Counted from the stretch's first letter, positions 1 to 12,900 are shown. The stretch is DNA of 64,000 bases from Monosporascus cannonballus (GCA_004154925.1 QJNS01000226.1:1-64000), one strand, 5' to 3'. The notes: generated from the letters alone by a model not told the origin. Made by a program: numbers and translations.

Positions 1-120
1 ACCATCTGGCAGCTAGTGGGAAACGCCAGATGGAAGTAACCTAATACACTCACTTCTTGGAATCTGCTTTACGACTGGTCGGAGATCACCTCACCCAGTT
101 CACAGCTATCCATTATCTTA
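1..120. other. GC-balanced, non-RIP-like segment
   Basis: The first 120 bases have ordinary base composition, with CpA and TpG present, unlike the AT-rich sequence that starts around 125. No open frame or family motif is recognised. It may be the end of a low-copy or young element, or a piece of unique DNA next to the gypsy remnant that follows. Confidence 0.5.
2..33. repeat. Perfect 9-bp inverted repeat (hairpin)
   Basis: CCATCTGGC at 2-10 is the exact reverse complement of GCCAGATGG at 25-33, with a 14-base loop. It could be part of a transposon terminus or an RNA hairpin. There is no poly-T tail, so it is not called a terminator. The window edge prevents a check of the left side. Confidence 0.5.
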
Positions 121-299
121 CACGTTCGTAATTATTTAAATTTTAATTTGTATTTTTATAAGTATGTCAATTTATCAATAACGTTAAATGTGATACATTT
201 CGGCTTTGAGCTTTGTAATATATTATTATGACATATTAATATGTTTTAAATCGTATTTTTAATATAACAGGCCATTAAATGTTTTTATTGTCGTATATA

Positions 300-1500
300 A
301 ACCCGTTTTTAAAAATCCCTCTTAATTGTCTTATGTTTCGTTATTTTGCGGCTTTTTAAAAGTAACCTTTTTTAAAAACTTTTTTCGAGTTTGCTAAATC
401 GTATCTGCGTTTCCGTATATAACACGTTAAATTATTGCAGTTGTTATTTTTATCGGCGTATTTGGCCGTTAAGTTAGATTAATTATTTTTAATTTTATTA
501 TATTTTTCATTAAATAACCGATTTACTTATTCGTTATGTAGTATCTTGTTATATCGTACATTTATCGGGTTTTTACATTTTTCCCCAAAAAAATACGAAT
601 TTTCACTATTTTTTTTCGTGTTTTATAACAAATGCTAATTGGAAATAAAGGTCCGTAATAGCCCTTTAATAATGTTTTTTACGATATATTAAATTTTGGT
701 TTTGTAGATTAATAATTATATTAATCCTAAAAACAAGGAGTTTTATAGATATTGTTTTTTTGTCTAACTTTATAAAGCTGCTCGTTTGTTAATGTCATTT
801 TATAGGTCAATATTTCGAAAATACCGAGATTATCGTTTATGTATTTTTTTGGTTTGATTAGGGAACATAAATCTCTATTTATATATACATATATTACCCT
901 ATTAAATAAATTTCGTTTATTTAATATATGCTAGATATTTTCATCGTCCATAATATACTGTATATATTTTGTTATATGGAACCGGGATTTCAGGCTAAAT
1001 ACCATTTATTTACTTTTTGTATTTTTAAATTACTTCTTCAAGGCGATTGGAATTTTTTGGCGATGCCTTTTCGGCTAGTTTTTTAACTTTTTGTATTCTG
1101 CGTTAAATCTTTTGTCGCAATAATCTTTTCTCGTATTGGGCCCGAATTATATTGATATTTCGCTCATTTCTGTCCAATAGTTTCCCGTTTGAGCTAATTA
1201 CTGGTTTTTCCGAAATAAGGGTCTAATTATTTTATCGTTTAGGCTTTTTGCAGATATTTCGATAATATCTTATTTTGCTATGGTTGTAATGTTTAATCTT
1301 GCTTTTGTTTTTTGCGTTGGATTATTTCGAATTTCATAGGGTCTGGTGTTATTTTTTATAATATAAATAATGCGTTTCTTTTTTTTCTTGAGTTAGCGAA
1401 TTGGTTTTTATACTTTGGAAAATATTTTCCTTTTTTTTTGATACGGTATTCGTATAATTTATTATTAATTTTAAGAAATTCAGCAATGAATTGATTTAAT
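300..1500 (-). pseudogene. Ty3/gypsy gag-protease fragment, RIP-degraded
   Basis: Read on the minus strand, this stretch aligns by eye with the gag/protease-proximal regions of G1 (about 13650-14300) and G6 (about 48940-49800). A shared segment at about 340-480 matches 13680-13800, and another at 630-850 matches the corresponding part of both copies. A weak CCHC zinc-knuckle position lies near 1265-1300, where G6 has its equivalent near 49790-49830. RT and integrase should lie to the left but are replaced by the GC-balanced segment, so this copy is truncated or deleted. Many stops interrupt it. The right limit is uncertain, and no LTR was found for this copy. Confidence 0.55.
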
Positions 1501-2999
1501 ATCATAGGTTTTGAAAATTTACTAATCATAATTTTCAAGTTAAGTTTTAGTTTTTAATAAAATATATCGATTAAATTATTGACTTTGTCGCCGATCCAAC
1601 TTATTTTAGCGATAAGGCTTTGAAAAGTAATAATATGTTTTGAAACAGAATATTTTAGATAAAATTGTAAAATCTGTTATATTTTTAGAGATTACGTGGG
1701 ATTTATAAAATGTCACAAAATGCTTGTATAAAGTAACGTAAGCAAGGTGACAAGTTTTCATTTATTATAAATTATTAATTATAAGGTACGAATAACGATA
1801 TAAATGTAATTAATTTTTTTAAAAAAAAATATAGAGATTATTCTTAGTTACTTATTTAAAAAAATCCGGTTATCATTACCGTAACCGTATAATCCTTAAT
1901 AAATGCCTTTATTCCTTAAAAATTAGCTATATAGCGTCCGGTATTACGATTAACTCGGTTGGTTTTAATTGTTCAAATAAATGATTAACGTTTAATATTT
2001 ATCCTTAATATTTAGTCCATATTTCATAGTTTTTTTATTATTCATATAAAATATACCTTCTTGTAAATAAGTATATAATTTCTAACGCGCATATGCACTT
2101 TTAATTATTTTAATAGGGCGTTTATTATTTTTTAGGAGCGAATATAAGTTATAATAAAAGTTTTGTTATTTTCAACGATAATTGCTCATTAACTATTGTT
2201 TATTATCTGGTATCCTTAATAATACTTTCGATGGTTTTTAATTTACCTAAAGCATTTTATAAAATATTATATCAAACGGAAAGGAATTGTCTTTTGTAAT
2301 AACTTAAAAAATTACCTTTATATTAATATATGTGAATTTCATAAAGTGAAAACTAGTTTTCTGTTAAAATATTGGTTAAATCTATGGATATTTTTTAAAA
2401 CCATAAATATATTATTATAAATACTATTTGAGTTATGAATTATAACGTTAAATATAATTACTTTAAAAATAATTTGATGTACATTAAGGTATTTTATGTT
2501 TACGAAATAATCATCATTAATATTATTAATACAACTTTTTGAGTTATAATATTTCGTTATTAAAATAATTACTTTCAAGGATATAATATTATCATACGTT
2601 TTATTATTTTTGTAAGTTTTATAAGCGCGTTTTACGGTATTTTGAACGAATTTTAAATACGTATATTTGACAGAGATTTTAAAGGTAAGTTTATGTAAAA
2701 TTAATTGATTTCCTTAAAATTTTCGCTAAAAAATAAGTATTTCTTACTGTATTCGTTATGAATTCAGGTATAATAAATAACCGAACCTGTGTTTTTGGCT
2801 ATAAGTTCTTTTCGCCGTTATTAATTAAAAAAAACAATAATGTTAATTTAATTTTTCGGGTTTTGGATAAGGAATTGGTATTATTAAACCAAAAGTGTTT
2901 ATTAAGATTTTTCTTTAAAAAAAAACCTTAATTTTTTTCTTACAGGCATTAATTTTTTGCTCGGATTAATTTTACCCGCATAAAAATTTAACAAATATT
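1501..2999. other. AT-rich stretch without a recognised feature
   Basis: Extremely AT-rich with no frame that stays open after allowing for RIP stops. It probably holds the gag end of the copy on the left and the 3' end of the gypsy relic on the right, but I found no LTR pair, TG/CA end or target duplication. The short open frames here have no family motif and look like chance openings. Confidence 0.4.
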
Positions 3000-5900
3000 A
3001 CGTTATTATTAATTAAGATTTCCGGCGGCCGGTTTAAACTTGCGCTAGTACAGGTAATTTTATTACGTCGGAGAAATTCGCCGGATATTCCATTTTTATT
3101 AAGAGAATTTTCGGAAAATAAAGTTAAAACTTTATTAATAAGATAGATTTTTGCTAATATATGAATTTTTACCGGATTTCTGGCTATTATTAATTAAACT
3201 TTCGGTTATTTAATTCATATTCATGTTGCTAAACATAAATTTGTCGATAAAGATAACTTTAACCGTTAATGCCTTTTCGTTAACGTTATTATTAAATATA
3301 ATGTTTTCGGAAACGTCGTTATTTTGATCGTTATATCCGTTAACGCTATTAGGATCAGACGGTTTAGGAATAAATTTATTAATCGTTATAAATATTTATT
3401 GTCTAGCAAAATTTATTATAATTTTAAAGAAATCCATCCGATTTCTGCGCTTAAATTTTATTTAATCAACTTTTTAATGAAAATGTAGTTATTAAAGAGA
3501 ATTTTTGTCGTTTTCGTTTACATGTTGTAAGTTTAAAATTATAACATTATTATTATTTATATATACAACGATAGTCCTCGGTTTTCTTTCGTGTATATTA
3601 TATTTATTTCGTATATTCGTAAATCTGTTAAATTCGATTTTGTATTTAAACTTCTCGAATACCGAGCGAGTATGTATTGAAACAAAATGTTTGATAACGT
3701 TTTCGTCAAATATTTTAAGGAATTTATTACACCGAACGTTTTAAATCATAAAATAACCGAACTTTTTATTAAATTTAGTAATATAAATGGTTAAAGGAGC
3801 CAAATATTATTTATTTAGATACATGATAATTAAAAATTAAACAAAGCACGAAACTTTTTATGAAAAGGTTATTTTTAAATGTATGGATATTTTTGATATG
3901 AACAATCGTACGTTCCGAATAACGTAAAATTTCCTTAGAAAGCATTAATCGTTAACTATTATTTATACTTTATAATGTAATTTTCATTACAATTTTCTAA
4001 GTAAAATAAAATAAAGTAATAAGATTATAAAGACGTATATTATTAATTTTAAAAACATGTAACTAATATATATATTTATTTATGATATTTTCGGGTTTTT
4101 TAAATAAAAAATTGTAATTGCGTATTTATCCTTTAATACCTTAATTTTGTTATTGTAAATTAAAATATCTTTTATATTCGGCGGGCTAATTAGCGAAGTA
4201 TTTTGGTATTCGGTAACCATTTTGTTAACCGTAACGGATAAAATATTTTTATATCAAAGAATTATACGGTTAATAATGCTGTTAATTTCTTATTTTTGTT
4301 TAATAGCGTTTACGGCAATAAAATTAGGTTTAGGCGTTCTCTTATTAAACAAAATTTTCCTTTATTTTGTTCTATCAAGCTATATTACCGAAAGATAAAA
4401 AACATTTAAATATAAGAGAAATCTATTTACTAACCTTAACGTTTTAACTTTTTAACAATTTTCAATAATTTTGCGAGGATCGGTAATTATAATCGTTCAA
4501 GGCATCCTAATAGCTAATAGTTTTGCCGTAAATTACAAAATATACGTTAGTTTGGTTTAAATTCTGTCAAAATATATTAGTTGTTCTATTTTTCTTTGGC
4601 GAAAATATTAGTAACATCGTATAATTAAACCATTTTTCGAACAAAGTATTTTCTTGCGATATCTATTACTGTATTTATAATTACTTTCCTTTTTTTTTGT
4701 TTAATATATTTCCCTTAACCTTACTTAAAAATTATATAATAACTTATTCGTTATTTTACTTATTATAACCGCTAGGAAATTCTTTAAATAATTTTATAAT
4801 GCTGGTAGTATATTTATTTATAAAATCTCAAGATTAATAATTATATAAGAACATTTAGTGATTCTTACGGTTTCAATTTCTATTTCTGGCGAACCGTCTG
4901 CTTCTAAATGATATATAGTAAAGAACAATAACCTATTTCTTAAAACCTCGAAAATTCCGTTTTATAAAACAGATATAAATTATAGGTTTTCTGCTATGAA
5001 TAATCGTAATTAATAATCCCTAATTACAAAATTGTAATATCCTTACCGTTATAATTATTTAACTATTAAGTGTATACCGTAAATTATTTAATATTAATAG
5101 TATTGTTTTAAAAAATTTCACATAAAATCATGCATAAGTTATCTAAATAGTTATGTTTTATTAATACTTACAAAATATCCTTTAATATTATTTTCGGCAT
5201 ATTCGTAATAAAGTCCATAATTATTATACAATAAACTAACTTAAATGTTAATAAAAAATAATATTTCTTCAGGTAATTTGTTTCGCTTAACTTAGTTTTT
5301 CGAAAAATTATATAAATAATAATATATTTCAATATTTTGTGTTATTTTTACGAGAAATATATAATGCGTATATATTAAATTATACGGTTTTTACTGGAAT
5401 AATATTTTTCGTAATAGATAGAGTTTAATTCGTTTTTAATATAAATATAAGTGATATATAATCTTTTATAACAGTTAAGTTCGACATAATAAAATAATTT
5501 ATTTATAATTTAAATGGTTCATCTCGCCATTTTTTACGTTTACCTGTTTTATCTTTGAAATAAAATATATATATATTTATAACAGTTATCTGTATAGTAT
5601 TTTTTAATAATAAGTATTTTGAAATTATTCATTAAAATCGGAATAATTTAAAAAGTAATTTTTTTATTAGGAAGCTTCAAGTATTAACGTTATTCTATAT
5701 ATTATTTAATTCGTTCAATTTATTTAATTCAAATATTCTTTGGTTTGTAAATGTCGTAAATATGGGAAATAAGAGGTTTCATATTAAGTTGAAAATTTTC
5801 GGAATATGATATGTTTTTAATGGATATTATGAAAATAAATTTGTAACATCAATTGACTTCGGATTGAATTTGTTAAAATCTACAATAAATTTAATAAGTT

Positions 5901-6469
5901 TTCTTATAGAAGTATAATTAAAAAAGATGGTAATGCGATATAAACTTAAGTAAACGAATGTTCGTAATTTTTTATATCTTAACATTAGCGGTACCGTTTT
6001 TTACTTTATCCGTATATCTCTCCGTAGTGAAAATCAACCTTAATATGAAAAAATAAATTTAACTTTTTTTCAAAAATATTTTTCGGAGTGATATTTTAAC
6101 CATTTTATTCGCTAATTAGTTAGACAACCATATTATTATCCTTTTTTATAAACATCCATTTATTTAAAAAATATATCCATTAGGCATTAATATGTTACAT
6201 ATTAATACTAAAAATTAATTTAACTTTAAAAATATATGTTTATTTCGCTTATTTAAACGCCTTAATTAATTATATTGCTGAATCTTTAAGTTTAATAACA
6301 GTTTAGCCTATTCGAGTTTAAAAATATGTTATTTTTGCGTAATAGTACATGACCTTTTAATGAAATTATATTATTATACTTAAGTAAATATTTTAAACTT
6401 TAGGTGCATTAAAAATATTATTTTTTTAATTATATTAATACGGTTATCTGTTTTGGAAATTCCGTTTCC

Positions 6470-6840
6470 GTTAACGTTATAACCGAATAAATGGATTATT
6501 TAAAAATCGATAAAAACCTTCTCAGTTAATATAAATTGGCACTTTATCTAATATATTTAATACGAGATAGGTATATTCTATAAACGTATTAGCGTTAATA
6601 AAAACCGATAATATTGTTAATATAAATACGGACGAAATATTGAGACACAAAAGTAATTTAATGATAAATTGTTAAACAAATATTAAAAAACTACGATAAT
6701 TTAATAATATTACGTTAAACCTTTTTAATTTTCAGGGATTAATAATTGTCATACGGTTCCTGTATTCCGTACGTATAAATAACTGGAGATATTTAAAAAT
6801 GAGACGTCAATAATTACGCGGCGTTTTTTATATTTATTGT
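6470..6840 (-). pseudogene. Gypsy reverse transcriptase palm/thumb region, RIP-inactivated
   Basis: Hand translation of the minus strand gives a stretch containing FVRIYINNIIGF at the place of the RT catalytic box. The family normally has Y-[IV]-D-D; here both aspartates read Asn (codons AAC AAT at 6613-6624 in reverse complement), which G-to-A RIP changes from GAY explain. Downstream residues match the family pattern of a Leu/Arg-rich helix followed by a Phe-Leu block. About ten in-frame stops lie in this region. The loss of both metal-binding Asp residues alone would abolish polymerase activity. Confidence 0.65.
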
Positions 6841-7259
6841 TTTAAATTTTTATATAATAAAAGTTAAAATCTCTATTTAACTAAAATCATTTTGGAACGA
6901 TATTTTCCTTTAGCTATATAATAAATCGTATTTTTTATTAAGAAATTGTCAAGCCTTAATGTTTAATAAGTATATTTTAACCGATTTCTATTATTCTTAT
7001 TATTTTTAACAAAATCAACACATTTCTTATGTTTTTCCTGTATGAAGATTATATATACTTATCCCAGGAAATATTATAATTATCGATTAACTGGCATATT
7101 TTGTTACCAATTAAGAAGTTGTAATCCATAAATGTAACGTTATCCTTAAATGTAATAAAATGGAATATTTATTAGCTTTATTATACGGTATAAAAAGATA
7201 TGAAAATCGGAAAGTAAGCATCCGTTATCTTTGCGCCATTTTCGTTCCCTTTAATAGGA

Positions 7260-8028
7260 AAATAAGCCTTTTTAATTAAATTAACCCATTGTTAAAGGTA
7301 ATATTAAATTCCTAATATTGATTAACGTTACACCAATTTATTAATTAAGTTTTCTTATGGTTCGGATAATTCTATATTGTACCAATTTTTTAATTTTTTC
7401 CAATCATAAGTAATTATGTCCTCCAATTATAAAACATTATATTTTCTTGGTTAAATCTATTAAAAATAATCAAATACGTCCGGGTGGTTTGGCATTATAT
7501 ATAAAAACTAAGTTATACGTTTTTTTGTTAATTGGTCTAAGAAATTCGACGTAAATAATATTAAAACCGGTATTATGGCAGGTATTATTATTACGTAAGT
7601 TACGGTAATCTTACGTTAGGTCGAATTTAAAAACCCGCGTTAACTTAACTTATTTATTCGCGGTAAAAAATAAAATATACTGTTTGCTTAGAGTTAATTA
7701 CGTTTGGCGCGGATTTGGAAAAATATGTGAATCGTATCGTTTAAAATATTTCCGCACTTTTTGTTAAATATTCCCTTTATAAATAACAAATCTAAGAAAT
7801 TCGAGAATCGTAGTATACAGAATATTCTTAATATAAAAACCTCAATTCTTTATTTTCTATCGGTAATATTAAGTTAAAGTGCTTGAGATATACAAAATCT
7901 GTATCGTTTGCGACGTAATCCTTTATATATATTTATCCTTTGTCGTAAACCGAAATATTTCGACTTTTTTCCAATAAAATAACCGTTAATTTATAAAGTA
8001 ACTTAACAATTTTCCATATCCTTTTCAT
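7260..8028 (-). pseudogene. Upstream polyprotein block of the second-lineage gypsy relic
   Basis: The minus strand shows an ATG at 8028 followed by a frame that reads on with only RIP-type stops to about 7660, shifts, then stays readable to about 7260. It contains a hydrophilic segment reading NKKTYNLVFIYNAKPPGR. It lies directly before the RT block of the same strand, so it is most likely the protease/linker part of pol. I see no protease DTG/DSG motif, so this is by position only. Confidence 0.35.
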
Positions 8029-8063
8029 CGTTTATTATTAAAATCTTAATTTTTAAAAATAAA

Positions 8064-8560
8064 TTACATTTGAACATTATATTCTTTAATTAAATTTGCA
8101 ATATCGTCCAAAACGGCATCAGAAACCGCCTTAATGTAATTAACTTGGACGATTATTACGTTTTTATCGTTAAAGATAACATAGTTCCTTACGTTATTAA
8201 CCTTATTATCAATATTTTTCCAAAGAAATTCATAAATTTAAATTAAATTAATAAAGTTTTTATAGCTTTCGGTTATGTTATAGGTATTCCTAGCATTAAA
8301 TTATGTTTTTATTACGGTCGTTATTTATTTAATATACTGTAACGTTTTGGTTATTGCACTTATCGTAAAAATCGTTTCATAAAATAATATTTATTTTTAG
8401 GTGTCATTTAATTTGGCCTGTTTTTATTTTCGTTTTATCGTTTACCTTAATTAGATATACAGTTATAAAATTGCGTTTATCCGGTTCGGGATATAAAACC
8501 TTAAAAATTAGCTGTAAGTTTTGGTATAAACGTATAAATTATTAAAATTGTGTTAAATCT
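8064..8560 (-). pseudogene. Probable gag-like ORF of the second-lineage gypsy relic
   Basis: A minus-strand frame, open apart from RIP-type stops, ends at a TAA at 8064-8066 with the C-terminal residues LIKEYNVQM. It reads back to at least 8560 and contains a hydrophilic segment beginning PEPDKRNFITVY. Its position at the 5' side of the pol blocks and its end just before the ATG at 8028 suggest a separate gag-like ORF. No zinc knuckle is visible and I do not recognise the family. The start was not located. Confidence 0.35.
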
Positions 8561-8830
8561 TTTTATATTTTTACTTACCTAAAAAATTACATTTGATTAA
8601 CCCCACCCAATTTCCTTTTTATCATTATTCTTAGAAATATATCAGTTCCGGATTAATTATTCCTAGGCTTTTTTTAACTTAACCCCGAACCGTTTTAATA
8701 CGGTGTTTAATAATATCGTTAAACTTATCCTGAAATAATATTTATTTTTTCTAGATAATTTTAACTTTTATTAGAATAAAACGTTACCCTGCAACAAAAA
8801 CTTATTTTTTTAAAGATAAGTTATTTTTAA

Positions 8831-9197
8831 TTTACGCTATCACCCCATTGTTTTTTTTAACCCATAAATATATATCATAATAATCGCTACCGCTAAACTT
8901 CGGCCAAAAGAGCTTGGCCGTTTAAGGTGATCTAGGTGATCTACGTAATGTGGTCGTAAATTATACAGATTAAATAAATTTCCGATATATTCGTCAAAAA
9001 AGTAAAAATAAGAAATATAATATTTATAGAAATAATTTTGTTTCACAATTTCGCTTTGTAATTATTAATTTAAAAAAATTTTTAGAAAAATAGTTTTTAA
9101 TTAAGCCAAAAATCCGTAAGAAACTTTATTTAATAAATCTTAAATAATTTCCTATTTTATTATTACTTAGAAATTAAGATATTATTTCAGATATTGG
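8831..9197. other. Spacer between two gypsy elements
   Basis: A short GC-richer island at about 8888-8950 carries a 7-bp inverted repeat (CGGCCAA / TTGGCCG, 8901-8920) and a direct TGATCTA-type repeat. It may be the LTR remnant of the relic on the left, but no partner copy was found. The 68-codon open frame across it has no recognisable motif. Confidence 0.4.
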
Positions 9198-9202
9198 TTA
9201 TA
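9198..9202. repeat. Target site duplication of G1, left copy (TTATA)
   Basis: TTATA directly precedes the left LTR and is repeated at 16063-16067 directly after the right LTR. A 5-bp duplication is the normal Ty3/gypsy size and confirms both element ends. Confidence 0.8.
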
Positions 9203-9568
9203 TATAACGGCTAAGGGTTTTTAACCAATTATTAAACCTAAGTCGTATGGGTTTATGTTGGCAGGAATATCGTGGGAATCTGAGCAATAGATACAGTAAC
9301 GTATTACGTCTCGTAATACTAAAAGCGTCTTAAGTAACGAATTATTATTATAAGCTAAAGTTATTTAAATTATGGAAATAACGAACGTACATATATTTGT
9401 TTATTAACGCCTGGTTTTGCTAAATTATTACAATTTCGTAATAATCTTAATAATTTATGATTTTTGTAAATTTCGCAATAATCTTAATAATCCATTACGT
9501 AACCTTCCTTCTGGTATTCCACTTATTTTAACTGTTTTTGGATATGCCAAACGTATTAGGCCATAATA
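9203..9568 (-). repeat. G1 3' LTR
   Basis: 366 bp, homologous over its whole length to 15697-16062, with differences mostly C/T and G/A. The U3 side (right end, minus strand start TATTATGGCCTAAT) resembles the TGTCATGGCCCAAT start of the other copy. The polypurine tract abuts it at 9569-9584. Confidence 0.85.
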
Positions 9569-9584
9569 CGATCCTCCCTTTTCC
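9569..9584 (-). other. G1 polypurine tract
   Basis: On the minus strand this reads GGAAAAGGGAGGATCG, directly before the start of the 3' LTR, as expected for the plus-strand DNA primer of an LTR retrotransposon. Confidence 0.65.
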
Positions 9585-9727
9585 AGGATCTTTGTCCCGA
9601 AAATTTTATTTTATAAGTCTTTAATTCTATCATAACGGGTCGTATTAAGAAATATGCTAAACCTTTTTCTAAGGCGAAAACCATTTAACGTAATTTTTTA
9701 GTAATTGCGATATTTTCTGCAAATCTT

Positions 9728-10147
9728 ATGGATATGGCGCCTTGCTCTTATTATGAACGAAAGAAATTAAAATGCAAATTATCGGAGGACAATTTTTTTT
9801 ATTATTCGTCCTATATTAAAAACAATTAATCTAATTGTAATGCGCGGAATTTAAGCCCAAAGCAACTATAACGTATTATTATTCAGTACCGAAAACTTAA
9901 GTTAAAATTGGAAGCTATTAAAAAGGAGGCCGATCGGGTTATTTCGGAAATTAACACCCGTTTACGTTATTTACGTAAATAAAAAAAAATGTAATATGAT
10001 AAAATAATAAAGGCTATATTTTGTAATATCGACAATTTAAAGGAGCTAAATAAGTTAAAACGTAAAAAGCAGGCAAAGGCCGCGGAGGCTACGTTAACGC
10101 CGCCTGTTATTCCTCCCGATTGGTTTAATATTAAGCTTACCGATTAA
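9728..10147 (+). pseudogene. Antisense accessory ORF of G1: Cys-pair plus coiled-coil protein
   Basis: On the strand opposite to gag-pol, one frame of 140 codons runs from ATG 9728 to TAA 10147 with only four internal stops, all at TAA codons that could be former CAA, plus UGG-type changes. The N-terminus reads MDMAPCSYYERKKLKCK; Cys at residues 6, 16 and 37 and Tyr at 9, 26 and 29 fit a C-x2-C...C / C-x2-C...C pattern in which TGT became TAT. Residues about 52-120 are Lys/Glu/Leu-rich with heptad spacing (coiled coil), and the end is Pro-rich then DWFNIKLTD. I recall similar small hypothetical proteins in ascomycete annotations; no function is known to me. G6 has the same gene at the same place. 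Confidence 0.6.
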
Positions 10148-10899
10148 TTAATTATTAATTAGGGGGTTTTCGATTTTGTTATTTTCGACGTTATTGGTAA
10201 AAATTTTTTAATAAACGTTAGGCGCCAATAAGGTTCTTAATAAGTTCCCAGGTGTTTTCGGAATCCGGATATTTTTTTCATTTAATTAAATATTAGGTAA
10301 ATTTATTTTATTTCCGTATATCGAAAATTTTTTCTACTTTATATATCTATTCGTTTTTTATTTTTATATCGTCTTATACCGTTTGCACCCTAATTATATC
10401 TGCTGCTAATTCGAATAAGGAAACGTAAAAAATTGAATAAAATTTAACTTTTAATAAGAATTTTAACTAATAATTATTTTTTAAAATTTTCTTAATAATT
10501 TTATATAGACCGATATATTTAAAATCGAATTTTTTGCTAGGTTTTTTTATTTGGATATTTTTAATAATAAGGTAAACCATTTTCCCTTTTTCAAAAATTA
10601 ATCCTTTTAACTTTTTTTCGTTATAATATTTGCTTATTTAATTCCGTACGAATTCTAATTTTATTTTTATTTCTTAATGTAATTATCGTAATTATTTTAA
10701 CGTAAGGATTATTTTAATATTAACTGGACCATTATCGCATATTTTTTTATAAATTTCTGGAATAAACCCAAAATTTGCGTTAACTAATATTATTTTAATA
10801 TTTTCGTAATAATTAATATTATAAATTAATTAGGTAATAAGTAACTTTTTAACTTAATTATTTTATTTATAATTAATATAATATCGTAAATATGCTTTT

Positions 10900-11260
10900 A
10901 ATATTTAATTTAACCGTTTTATCTATTTATTTATTTAAAATTTAAACGCATTAAATAACTTATAATTTAAGCCGATTTATATTATAAGGCTTTATTAAAA
11001 TTTCGAAATAAACGTTATTCCTTTATTTAAAATAATTTTATATGGCAATCCGTATATATTAAAGATATTTTTAAAAAAAATATATACTATTTGTTCCATA
11101 TTAATATCCTTATAATATAATAAAAAGTAAAAAAACTTCGTATATCGATCGACGATAACAAAAATATTATCATAATATATTCTTATCGTTAAATTTTCGG
11201 ATAAAAAAAATTTGGTAATAAAATCCATAATAATCGAATCTTAAAGTCTTTTTAAAACCG
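10900..11260 (-). pseudogene. G1 integrase core domain (rve)
   Basis: The minus-strand frame starting at 11228 reads MDFITKFFLSENLTIRIYYD, then FVIVDRYTKFFYF and later GLPYKIILNKG. This is the gypsy integrase catalytic core: the first Asp block (VIVDR) survives, while the second (usually SDRG) reads LNKG, an Asp-to-Asn change typical of RIP. The block is 77 codons without a stop, unusually long for this element. It inserts cDNA into the host genome in active relatives. Confidence 0.75.
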
Positions 11261-12199
11261 GTAATAATTATAATTCTTTATAAGGTTTATATCGTTACGC
11301 TTTAACTTTATTATAAAGGTTATATTACCGTCGTACCTTTTGAATTATTATTTTTATCTTAAGAAAAAAATATATGCATTAAAGTCGTTTTAAAGTTTTA
11401 TGGATTTCTGGATATCCATATAACTAATATTTATATATATTTCGTATTAAGTCCATTTAATATTTTTCTGGAATTTATACCTTATTTATTTTTTGTTTTT
11501 TTAGGAAACCGTTATTATACTATTAAATCTTTTAATATAAATCCAAAGGTATCGCCCGAATTATCGTAATCTGTTACGGGCGCAGGTACTTTTCGGTAAT
11601 AATATCAAAAATTATACGGTTAATTTTAACCAATTTTTCTTCGAAATCTGGTCGTTTGCTTAAGGCGTTTGCTTTGTTGTTCTTTAAGCCCTTTTTGTAA
11701 ATAATAACGAAATCAAAGTTTGCCAATTTTTTCGCATATCGTAATTATCGTTTTGTAAATTTTTTAGTTATGGTAAATCGGGTAAGATTTTAATAATCCG
11801 TATAAACCTTGGCCTAATACAAATTTCCCTTTAAGAAATACCTAAATTCGCAAAATGCCATAATAATAACCATAAATTCCTTATTTGGAATACCGTAATT
11901 AAATTCGGTTCCTTTTAACTTATATAAAAAAAATACAATAAGATATAATTTACCTTAATTATTTCGTTATCCAATTATTATATTTAACGCATAATCTAAA
12001 ATATCGGTTTTTAATTTAACGGGACGATTTGGATTATATATAATTAATACCGGCTTACTAATAATTATATCCTTAATTTCCTAAAATGCTTTTTTTATTT
12101 TTAACGTTTACTTAAATTCTTTTTTTTTCTTAATAAGGTTAATTAGGGATATAATAATTCTGCTAAAATTCCGAATAAACTTTTTATAATAATTGGCGA

Positions 12200-12900
12200 A
12201 TCCTAAAAATACCTGTATCTCCTTAACCGTCGTTAATATCTGCCATTTTATAACCGTAGCGATTTTTTTAAGGTTTATCTTAATATATCCCGGAATAATA
12301 ATATATTTTAAATATTTTATTTTTTGTTTATAAAACTAACTTTTTTTTATGTTAATTAATAGCTTTACGTCCTGTAAAATTTAAAGAACTTTATAAATAT
12401 ATCTTACGTATACCTCCTTTGTTTCCGAGAAAATAAGAATATCGTCGAAGTAACACATAATAAAAATGTCGAGATATTTTTATAGCATATAATTTATTAT
12501 CCGTTAAAAAATAATTAATATATTTGTAAGTCTTATCGGCGTAACCAAGTACTTAAATAATCTGTATTTCGTTTTGAAAATTATTTTTTATTCGTATCCT
12601 TTTTTAATTTTGATAAGGTTATATTTATCTTTAAAATCGAATATTATAAATTATTTAGCTTTATAAAAACGGTTTTTTATTTCCGTAATTAAGGGCAATA
12701 ATATTTAATTTTTAATAATAATATTATTTAATTACCGGTAATTAATTATAAGACGTAATTTTCCGTTTTTTTTAGGTATAAAAAATATAAAGTATTTTGT
12801 TAATAATTTCGAAAATCGAATTTATCCTTTTTATAACCGATTTTCTAAGTATTTTTTAAAAATACGTAACTTATTTTCGTTAAAATTATAAATAAGGTAA
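12200..12900 (-). pseudogene. G1 reverse transcriptase domain
   Basis: The minus strand reads MCYFDDIL around 12445-12468, the gypsy RT catalytic box, with both aspartates intact (12451-12462). Flanking sequence aligns with the RT of G2 at 22150-22700. Many in-frame stops and some frame changes surround it. RT copies the element RNA into DNA inside the virus-like particle in active relatives. Confidence 0.75.

Larger units (their letters stand above)
3000..8830 (-). mobile_element. Degenerate Ty3/gypsy element, second lineage
   Basis: A long run of minus-strand frames becomes readable once TAA/TAG/TGA are treated as mutated Gln or Trp codons. The RT catalytic region at about 6470-6840 identifies it as a gypsy-type polyprotein. 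Two further coding blocks lie upstream of it (about 7260-8028 and 8064-8560). The lineage differs from G1-G6 and X, and resembles the fungal gypsy polyproteins whose RT is followed by a 'FLGYPS...LLGQ'-type stretch. LTRs and target duplication were not found, so both limits are estimates. The block at 3200-3400 also reads open on the minus strand but could not be assigned. Confidence 0.5.

Noticed and set aside
1312..2578. Several 60-79 codon frames on both strands
   Set aside because: AT-rich chance openings; composition of Ile, Asn, Lys, Phe and Tyr only, no conserved pattern.
3505..3744. 79-codon plus-strand frame
   Set aside because: Hydrophobic translation without a motif, opposite to the readable minus-strand frames of the surrounding relic.
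8901..8920. Hairpin CGGCCAA / TTGGCCG as a terminator or regulatory element
   Set aside because: Short, no associated gene or T-tract; rho-independent terminators are not expected in a fungus.
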